This document shows, in pieces, positions 55,831 through 64,000 of a DNA stretch of 64,000 nucleotides. The stretch covers positions 2,790,001-2,854,000 of the forward strand of contig NC_056036.1 of the NCBI RefSeq assembly GCF_004379255.2, in the 5' to 3' direction. A model generated the notes under the pieces. The model was given only the letters and a program-made list of their open reading frames with translations, was not told the DNA's origin and did not search any database. The number at the start of each line of letters is the position of its first letter. Position 1 is the first letter of the stretch. Source of the DNA: Salvia splendens. Its lineage: Eukaryota; Streptophyta; Magnoliopsida; Lamiales; Lamiaceae. The position numbers and the translations under genes were made by a program.

Positions 55831-56950
55831 ATGGCGCCCAAACAGAAGCGCACTGGATCGTCAGGTGCATCGTCGGGACGTAATTCGTCTCGCCGTAAAA
55901 AGGAACCCACACCCCGCCATCGCCACCACACTGGTGACCACCACCGCGACATGCACCGGTGGTCATAGATGTGGAAGAAGAAACCTGGGATGTCCGAGAT
56001 CCTCGGCTAGATTTTTTCGTCCCAGAAGACGAATAAAGTAAGTTGGTGTTTTTTATCCTCAGTTTGTGATTTAGGGTTTATGAAATTGATTTTTTGGGAA
56101 TATTTTTTGGTCCTCTAGAAATTGAATTTTGATCCTCGGTTTGTGATTTAGGGCTCCGGAAATTGAATGTTTTGTGATTTTCTTTTGGATGTTTTGGTTT
56201 GATTTTTTATTTTTCTTAACAGGGGAAGAACCTGGAAAGTTTTCGGTTACTTTCCATCATGGAGGTTCATTCTTCTCTACTAAATATGAGAAAAGTATAT
56301 TGGTGGGTATTTGACATACTTCGATTTCTGTAACATAAACCATTTCGCGCTCATAGACACCTCGAGTATGGTGTTAAAGTTGAAGTATGATAGGAAGATG
56401 ATATGTGAGTTCTATTATTGTGATCCAAAGTACAGTCATGACTGCAAGGGGGTTATAATCGGCGGCCATTTGTTGCCCATTGTTGAGGATACACATCTGG
56501 ATGATTTCCTCAAAGTGGCGGCTACTACGACAAAGTTAGTCCACATCTACGTTGTGGAGATAACCCGGGCTGACGCTATATTGAAAAAAATGAAGGATGA
56601 AGCGCAAGAGCTTCTCAGAGTCAAGGCGGCGAAATCCCCAGGAGTTATTATTGAAGAGATCGAAGAAACCGAGCCAAATGTGCCAGTGCAAAAACCCAGA
56701 ACGAAGAGGAGGCATGGGGTCAGTTCCAAGGGCACCGGAGTAAGCCTTTGATGATTGGCTGGTATGATAGGAATGTTGAGTTCGAGGAATATCTTACGAA
56801 GAGTTTAGAAGATGATCGTGCTCAGAGGAAGAGGGACGTGGAGGTAGCTAGTCAAAATTTGGCGAATGCATTTGAAGCGGTATCATCCGAATAAGTACCA
56901 TCCGAAGCCTCGGTGTCTGAGGTTGGAGAAGTACCAGTTGCAGCACCAGA
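55831..56950 (+). pseudogene. Transposon gene N-terminus with PB1-like domain
   Basis: Starts MAPKQKRTGSSGASSGRNSS (55831), stops after WS, and after an intron-like AT-rich stretch continues FSVTFHHGGSFFSTKYEKSI (about 56240). After a shift it reads TYFDFCNINHFALIDTSSMV, MICEFYYCDPKYSHDCKGVI and HLDDFLKVAATTTKLVHIYV (56311-56751). This matches the PB1-like N-terminal domain found in plant Mutator-type transposon proteins. No transposase core follows; instead the laccase block begins at 57197. Broken by stops and a frameshift. Confidence 0.5.
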
Positions 56951-57222
56951 CGGTGAACGTATAGCAGAAGTTGGATGAGGATATGTTGGAGAAGTAGGTG
57001 AAGTTGGAGGTGGTGACTTGCATGCACACGTACTAAAGGTAATGAGTTGTGATTTACATAATTGTTTTGGTACCTCATTTGTGATTTTATGAACAGTTAG
57101 TGTATCTCATTTGTGTATATATTTATGTCCCTCATTTGTGATTTTGTGTATTGTAGGATGTAGTTAGGCCTTCATCTGTGGACCATTCTGAGCTGATTAC
57201 TTATTAGAGATGTTGAACATAC

Positions 57223-57318
57223 TTCAAACCTATGAACCAATGCTTGGACAGATGTTATGTCTCCCACTAAAATAATAGCAGAGAAGCACAAAAATAAAAA
57301 ATTCGTAGGAGAAACCAT
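57223..57318 (-). pseudogene. Orphan laccase first exon
   Basis: 96 bp, same length and phase as laccase 3 exon 1, with two or so differences (MVSPTNFLFLCFSAIILVGD), a GT donor and the same promoter. Exons 2-6 are absent: homology stops about 25 bases inside intron 1. It could still be transcribed into a chimeric RNA. Confidence 0.9.
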
Positions 57319-58427
57319 TTCTCCTATTTGTTTTGTTATCGATATGTGTTGTGGAGATTGCGAAAATTTGTACAGCATTTATAAGTTCGTAGTTTAAACT
57401 TTCAACTTCTCATTAGTACTCCTACGTGGGCCCGCCTAAATATTCTTGGCTCACCCTCAGAAAGACAATCAACAAATTTTATAAATATTTAAAATTTTGA
57501 ATTTAATTTGTGACCCCTGGGCATTTGACATCTGGCGCCATATTAGTGTTTGTTAAATTAAATATTTTTATTTTTATTTTCATTTTCATTTTCATTTTCA
57601 TTTTCTTTTTCTTTAGTTGATACTCCACTGCAAAAAGTAGTGTGTGAAAAAGTTTCGACCGACTGAAAAGAAAACTCATTTTTGTATGATTGACATAGCA
57701 TATGATACTGTATTAAAAAACCAATTAGCTATATTATTAAAGTAATTGACCTTATTAAAAATATAATTTATTAGCTATATTATAAAAGCAATTGACCTAT
57801 GACAATGTTCAACGCCAGATAACCTATGAATATTTTTAAAAATCAAAAAGTATTTTCGAGCATGTGATAATAAAAAAAAGCCATGTAACATGACTTCTGA
57901 GCATGGATGTGCTCTAAATATCTCGCAATCAACGAGAAGGATGTACGTTCTCGGATTATGCCATTTTTCCGAGCATCTATAGCCATTTTACCGAGCACAT
58001 AGGTGCTCGGAATAACTCACAGTGTCCGATAGAAACATATGTGCTCAGAAAAACTCATAATGTCCGATAAAGACATATATGCTCACAAATACTTGTAATG
58101 TTCAATAAAAACATATGTGCTCAGACAAAGGTCTTACAATTTCTCTAGAATACGTTGCTAGAACTTTGGTCGTGGTTGAAAAATGCATGCTAAATACACG
58201 ATCAATTCCAATGTTTCAGGCTATTCTCTTCGTGCTCAGTATTTTGGTTTGTTTACTCAAAAAAATCGTGGAAAATACCGAAACTTTTTGTACTCTGTAA
58301 AGTACGTTCTTTGTGTAGTGTTTAACAACTACTCTTTTTTACAAAATTAGTGGGCGTCTAGCTTATGATTTAACGGAGGAAATAGTGGAGTACTATAACT
58401 TTTTTGTATGAAATTGATTGATAGTAC

Positions 58428-58689
58428 TACCTCAGTCCCACATTAAGTGACATATTTTTTACCATTTTGGTCAGTCCCGTAATAAGAGATACATTTCATT
58501 TTTATAATAAATGGTAAGTAGACCCCACATTCTACTAACCAATTCTACTCACATTTTATTATAAAAATAAAACTAATATTATATGTAAGTGAGACTCATA
58601 ATTCACTAACTTATTTAACTCACTTTTCTTTATATTTTTTAAAACATGCTTCCACACTAAATGTGACACTTGCAAGGTGGACAAGGTAG
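58428..58689. mobile_element. Stowaway-like MITE (block B)
   Basis: Counterpart of 47106-47360; CTACCTCAGTCCCACATTAA to AGGTGGACAAGGTAG. Confidence 0.75.
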
Positions 58690-59394
58690 TACTAATTTAA
58701 ATTTGGTGTTTGGATTATATATTAGTTATTTTTATCCTACTGTATTAATTTTCTAGAAAAAGTAGATTTAATTTAGACGTGACTCTGCCTGAAGATACAG
58801 GTGGTAGAAGCTTAATGAATCACTACGGAATATGTGGAGTGGTTGTCGTCTTTCCAGAAACAGGTAGTAGTAACTATTCCAAAAGGATATACACGTGCAT
58901 CTATATAAATTGACATGTGGCACTGATTGATTAATATGTGAATGATATCAATTGCCAGCTAAAAATCTCACTTTGATTAATTGATGGAGTAGTAATATTA
59001 AAATGCAGGAGCAAAAACAGATCAAGAACAGGCTTCCACCTACTACTCAAAACCAGGCTTCCACCTACTCACTTACTCACCTACTACACAAAACCATGAC
59101 TTGGTTAATTAATCATGATTCATGCTGCATACATATGTGACCTTTAAACAAATACTACTCCCTCATTTCCAAAACGTTCATGTTCTCGAATGACACGAGA
59201 TTTTAGTAGGAATTGTTAGAGTGTCCACGATAGATGGAATAGTCACGCCACAACCAAAAAAAAACTTGTCCACCTAGTCATTAACAGCTACAAAAACTTG
59301 TCGAGCCACGCCATCGCCACAAATCACATTATTTTATCAATTGTTGGTATATTTTAATTGGATTAGAATAAAATTAGTTGGACTAAAATAATTA

Positions 59395-61256
59395 GAACAT
59401 TAGCAATGGGGCGCCCTTAGGCGCGCCCTATGCACCGCCACGTCATCATTTTTATCCTCCTACTCTCCCACCTGCAATGGGTCGCCCTAAGACGCAACCT
59501 ATGCATTTTCTTTTATTTGAATATTTAAATAACTACAAAAATTGGGAAAAAACTTCATTTCATTTATAAAAATAAATACATTACAATACGAATTAAAAAA
59601 ATACGCAAACTCAGCGACGGCGGTTACTGGCCCACACTTCTTCAATCATGTCGTTCATGAGCTGAGCATGGTCTTGTTGGTTGCGCATTGAGGCCTGTCT
59701 AGATAGAACCTCATTGAAGCCCGTCGGTAATCCTCTAGCGGTGGGCGCGGTCGCCGTGCCGGACGAGCTAGATGCACCTTCATCATCGTTCTAGTCGGTG
59801 ATGCTCCCACCTTCATGCTCGACTATCATGTTGTGTATGATTATGCACGCATACATGACATCGGCGATGACTTCCTTGAACCAGAGACGAGCCGGCCCTT
59901 TCACTATTGTCCACCGTGCTTGGAGCACACCAAATGCCCGCTCGACATCCTTCTGCGCCGCCTCCTGCTCGTGCGCAAATAAAACCCTCTTCTCACCAAT
60001 TGGGCAGCTGATCGTCTTCACAAAAACAGGCCACCGTGGGTATATGTCATCGGCCAAGTAGTACCCCATATGGTATTGGCGCATGTTGGCAGTGAACTCG
60101 AAGGCCGGGCCGTTGCCATTGCATTGCTCGACGAAGAGGGTGGATGAGTTGAGGACGTTAATGTCGTTGTTCGACCCGGCTATACCGAAGTAAGCATGCC
60201 AGATCCAGAGCAAATAGTCAGCGACGGCTTCGAGGATCATCGTCGGGTGGCTGCCCTTGTATCCACTAGTGAATTGGCATCTCCACTCCTTTGGACAATT
60301 CTTCCACTCCCAATGCATACAATCGATGCTCCCTAGCAACCCAGGAAAGCCGTGCACCGTCTCGTGCATCTTCATCAGGCCCTAGCAATCAACAGCAGTC
60401 GGCCTGCGCAAATATGTGTCCCCGTAGGCCTCCACAATTCCCCTACAAAATCTCTTCAGGCACTCCCGACCTGTTACCTCCCCGACGTGGAGGTACTCAT
60501 CGAAAATGTCTGTCGTGGTGTCGTAGGCCAACTGACGGAGTGCAGCCGTGCACTTTTGCAACGGTGTAAGGCCGGGTCTGCGAACGTCATCTTCCCGATA
60601 CGTCATGTATTCATCACGTGACTCCAACATCTGGACAATGCTGAGAAAAAGGTAATGCGGCATTCTAAACCGGCGGCGGAAAATAGTCAGGCCCCACCGT
60701 GGTTGCTCGGCAAAATAGTCTGCAACTAGACATTGGTGAGCTACCGCGTGGTCGCGTCGGACAACCGCCCAACGTCGAATAAGCCTGTGGATCCGCTCCG
60801 CCGCCGCCGCTGCCTCCTCGCGCTGCAGTTTGGCTAAGCATTCCGCCATGGCCTCTTCAACGGATGCATCTAAGGCATCCCAGTCGGACTACCTTCCTCC
60901 GAGGAACTAGTGGTGTCGTCGTGGTTCATTTTGGTATGTAAGAGAGGTAGAAATGTGAGAGATGAGAGAAATGAGAAAGGCGAGATGTTCGTATGAACAA
61001 GTGAATGAGAAACGAGGTTTAAATGGACAAGATTCGGAAAAAAAAATTCAAAAACGCGTGTCATCATCTGTGCCTATCGTCCGCGGAGCCCACAATGATG
61101 CCCGATGGCGCGGACGATGACCTACCGTCTGCGCTTCTTCCGCGCCCGAAGCTTAGGGCGTGCCATCGTCCGGGCACCCACAATGGAGCCATCGGGCACG
61201 CCCGAGGACGATGGCACGCATCGGGCGTGCCATCGGGCGCCCCATTGTGGGTGCTC
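59395..61256 (-). mobile_element. PIF/Harbinger element with near-complete transposase
   Basis: 1862 bp flanked by TTA (59392-59394, 61257-61259), ends GAACATTAGCAATGGGGCGC and GAGCACCCACAATGGGGCGC. The paralogous site in block A (about 48078) reads aaataattagaaataac with no insert. It has the transposase gene but no ORF1. GC-rich right arm with many cgatggcacgc repeats. Confidence 0.92.
59611..60929 (-). pseudogene. Harbinger DDE transposase with two TAG codons and a frameshift
   Basis: Start at 60929 (MNHDDTTSSSEEGS). A one-base loss near 60888 shifts into SDWDALDASVEEAMAECLAK. The frame then runs through a helix-turn-helix-like N-terminal part (RRFRMPHYLFLSIVQML, LTPLQKCTAALRQLAYDTTT) and the DDE domain: GSIDCMHWEWKNCPKEW (first Asp), YYLADDIYPRWPVFVKTI (second) and KDVERAFGVLQARW (Glu). 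Stops TAG at 60382-60384 (between VDC and GLMKMHETVHGFPG) and 59791-59793. It ends at TGA 59611-59613 after NDMIEEVWASNRRR. The product would be a HARBI1-like nuclease that needs an ORF1 partner such as that at 5953-7449. Confidence 0.9.
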
Positions 61257-61659
61257 TTAGAAATAAATAAAAAATTAATTCATTAACAATAAATTGCCGG
61301 AAATCACTGCCGTGGCGATCTCACGGCGCCTCCGCCTCGCCACCGCCGGGTATACGGCGCATCCACCACCGCAGTGGCGCTTGTGCGCATAACATTAGGG
61401 CGCCACGACCATCTACCATGGTTACTCTTAGGTGGAGTAAGTAGAAAGAAAAAAAGTAGTTGAATACATTTAAATAAGGAGAGGAGAGGAGAGGAGAGAG
61501 AGAGAGAGAGAGATTTATTTCCAAATATAGAAAGTGGACATCTTGATCGAGACAAACTAAAAATGAAAGGTGAACATCTTGTATGGGACGAAGGGAGTAC
61601 TGCCTTCCTCGTCAAGGTAGATGAGAGACTTTCTTTTTAATTTTTCCCGTAAAATGTTA

Positions 61660-61866
61660 CTCCCTCCGTCTCACTGAAGATGACCAATTTCCCTTTTTGG
61701 TTTATCCCAACTAAGATGACCTATTACTAAAAATGGAAACATTTTTGTCTCTACTTTATTCCATCTCTCTTACTCTACTCTTTCCACTTCACGCATAAAA
61801 TAAAGTAGTATATATTATATGTGTCGCCCAAGGAATATTGGGTCGTCTTCCTTGGGACGGAGGGAA
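61660..61866. mobile_element. Stowaway MITE (block B)
   Basis: TA-flanked, CTCCCTCCGTCTCACTGAAG to TTGGGACGGAGGGAA. Counterpart of 48462-48667. Confidence 0.82.
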
Positions 61867-61992
61867 TACTACACTTTCTTTTTTTTGAAAATTTCTTTCA
61901 TATTAAAATATAAAATTAAAGCTCTTGTAATTATCTTTAAATTCATGATGTGTTTATTGGATGTTTATTGTAAAGAATGAACTACATAAATG

Positions 61993-63195
61993 GTACCTGA
62001 TTTTTCATTTTCGCACATAAATGGTACTGATCTTTATTTTATATCGTTTTTGGTACCCCATGACAAAAATAACCCTAGATACCAAACATGTGTTTTTTTT
62101 GTAATGGAGGATATTTTTGGAAATTTCAATTAAATAAAACCAAATATGTGATTTTTTTTATTCCTTTCTTATTTCTTTTTTTCTTCTTTACTTTTTTCTT
62201 CTTTCTTTTTTCTTCATTTTCTTCTTTCTTTTTAGTATTTTATCTTACTTTCTTCTTTCTTTTTTCTCCTTAGTTTATGTTTCCTCTTTTTTGTTTTCTC
62301 TTCTTTTTATCTTTCTTTTTAGTGTATACATACATCTAATTGCATTCATAATATAAATCAATAACAAAACACCTAATTAAATTAATTATTTAAAGAAATT
62401 AAATCAATTGAATATTTTTAATTAAATTATTTATACTCATTTTAGGGTTAAAACACCTAACAAAAAATATTCAACTCTTTATCATTATGAATACAATTCA
62501 CAATTTTAAATTTTTGATTAAGACTATATTGATTAGTTATTAATTTAATACTACCTCCGTCCCCCAAATATTGTCCCACTTTGATCCGGCACGGATTTTA
62601 AGAAATTTAATAGGAAGTGAGTTGAAAAAATTAGTGGAATGTGTGTCCTTCTTTTATATATTAGTTTTATAATAAAATGTGAGTATGAATGAGTTAGTGG
62701 AATATGAGGTCTACTATAAAAAATGGTAAAAAATAAAATGGGACAAACTTTGGGGAACAATTGAAAATAGAAAAATGGGACAAACTTTCAGGGACGGAGG
62801 TAGTATAAAATAATAGTGTTATTATTTATTAATTACTACTAGTTTTTATTATTATAAAAATAATATTATTATAATAATTAAATATAATTATAACTATAAT
62901 TATGATTAAGTATATTTAAATGATATTAAAAATAAATTAATTGTTAATTTATAACATCAAAATAATAATATTAATATTGATTAATAATAATAGTATAAGA
63001 GTGAGGAGAATGAGAGAAGATATTATAATATCACTTTTGGTACTAGTTTTGTCAATGCTCAAAATACTCTTTATGACACAAATGGAAAAATGAATTTGTT
63101 TAGAGGGTATTTTGGAGTGAAAATTGCATCAGGTACCAAAAATGTGATTTATAGATACAAAAAATGATATAAAATAAAGATCAGGTACCGGTTCA
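61993..63195. repeat. Inverted-repeat (foldback-like) segment
   Basis: The ends are inverted: ggtacctgattttt...gatctttattttatatcg on the left, and cgatat-like tgatataaaataaagatcag, then gtacc on the right. The middle is pyrimidine-rich (62150-62320) and AT-rich, with a Stowaway element. Block A has only the outer parts, as if its centre was deleted. Confidence 0.55.
62552..62803. mobile_element. Stowaway MITE in the foldback-like segment
   Basis: 252 bp, TA-flanked, CTACCTCCGTCCCCCAAATA to TTCAGGGACGGAGGTAG. Confidence 0.88.
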
Positions 63196-64000
63196 CTCTA
63201 TTGTAAATCTGAAAATAAATGGAAAATAAGAAAGATGAATAAGAAATTAAATAAATAATAGTACTAGAAAATAGAAGAAAATGGGAAAAGAGAGAGAAGT
63301 GATGAGAGAGAAATATTAAATATAAGGACTAAAATATCTGTAAAAATTAAAATAGTGAAAAAGAATAAAAAAGTCTGAAAATAGGAGTACAAAAATACAA
63401 CAAATGTAATTATGTTATGGTGCATAGTTACAAATACAAATGGTGTAGACGTGTAGTAGATTTTTCCTTTTCTTTTTCTTTTTCTTTTCTCTCTTTGGGG
63501 TAGCTGTATCTTCCTCTTTTGAGAAAAAATATCGGTACGTGTGGTTGAAATTGGAGAAAATTTGATTGATAATTACAGTATCCACTTTTTGGGTAGTTTT
63601 ATCATCCTAAATCGGTATGCATGGTTGAGAGATTGGATAAAATTTGAGTGATAGTATTTGTAATTTCGAATGGTTGACATTAATGTACTGAACTTGACTC
63701 CACTATTTATTTCTTACGTAAAAGTCACCGATCGAGGGGACTTCTTTTTACAGATTTGTGTACTTAAAATTTTTTTAACAAAGTACTAACTTTTTTGTTA
63801 TAACTTCCAAATATAGAAATGTGTAATCATATTTGTGTCATGGACGGAGAGAGAGTAATATATTGTCACGTGCGAAAATGATGCGTAATTTGCTAGGTTT
63901 GTATAGAACATGACCCCTGGTCCCAATTAATGACTGGTGGTAGTTATTTTTAATTATTTTTGTACATCTGAAAATCATGATATACGTTGAAGGGAAGGCA

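Larger units (their letters stand above)
57197..63808. repeat. Duplicated block, copy B (laccase 3 exon 1 and upstream)
   Basis: Second copy of 45884-49542, starting ttacttattagagatgttga. It contains the orphan laccase exon 1, and beyond it a Harbinger element (59395-61256) and about 1 kb more DNA near 62.0-63.1 kb than copy A. Confidence 0.9.

Noticed and set aside
61023..61286. 87-residue plus-strand frame
   Set aside because: It lies in the GC-rich arm of the Harbinger element.
62088..62273. 61-residue Phe-rich frame
   Set aside because: A translation of a pyrimidine-rich tract.

Overview
This is nuclear DNA of a flowering plant, most likely a eudicot. The evidence is GT-AG introns in plant gene families, AT-rich intergenic DNA, plant-type laccases and a plant GH3 beta-xylosidase, and a dense load of plant transposons: Stowaway, Tourist/PIF-Harbinger, Mutator-like, hAT, Ty1/copia, TRIM, SINE and LINE. 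I cannot name the species from sequence alone.

The core is a laccase (multicopper oxidase) cluster, all genes on the minus strand. Three copies look intact, each with six exons and identical exon phases: 1735-3856 (579 codons), 27797-30273 (577) and 43595-46003 (577). Around them lie broken relatives: a chimeric pseudogene at 35606-37617, an inverted exon-5 fragment at 18835-19068, and an isolated first exon at 57223-57318. A beta-D-xylosidase gene at 8821-13054 (minus) is a pseudogene. It has a Stowaway element inside a coding exon, a stop codon, a 404-bp foreign insertion, a lost splice acceptor and a lost C-terminus. A decayed 3' part of DNA topoisomerase 3-beta is present twice (about 38.2 kb and 52.0-52.9 kb).

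Layout: 0-0.6 kb, gypsy Gag relic and possible last exon of an unknown gene; 1.7-3.9 kb, laccase 1; 4.3-7.8 kb, two head-to-tail PIF/Harbinger derivatives, the first holding a nested hAT MITE; 7.8-13.2 kb, duplicated block C and the xylosidase pseudogene; 13.8-18.6 kb, a Mutator-like element with an antisense plant-mobile-domain gene; 18.8-26.3 kb, laccase fragment, hAT MITE, and a hAT transposase relic split by a young copia element that itself holds a SINE; 26.9-30.3 kb, long-TIR element and laccase 2; 30-35.6 kb, AT-rich repeats; 35.6-37.6 kb, chimeric laccase pseudogene with a TRIM; 38-42.3 kb, duplicated block and Harbinger derivatives; 43.6-46 kb, laccase 3; 46-49.5 kb, its upstream block; 49.5-51.9 kb, AT-rich DNA; 52-55.7 kb, topoisomerase relic and LINE; 55.8-57.2 kb, PB1-like transposon gene relic; 57.2-63.8 kb, second copy of the laccase-3 upstream block carrying a Harbinger transposase.

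The most informative aspect is history. Duplicated blocks supply paralogous empty sites for three transposon insertions, so duplication can be placed before each insertion, and the broken laccases record unequal exchange between tandem copies. I saw no clearly new biological system. The points most worth following are the chimeric laccase, the transposon-killed xylosidase, the in-frame mini-protein left by an internally deleted Harbinger element, and the frame-neutral last intron of laccase 3.
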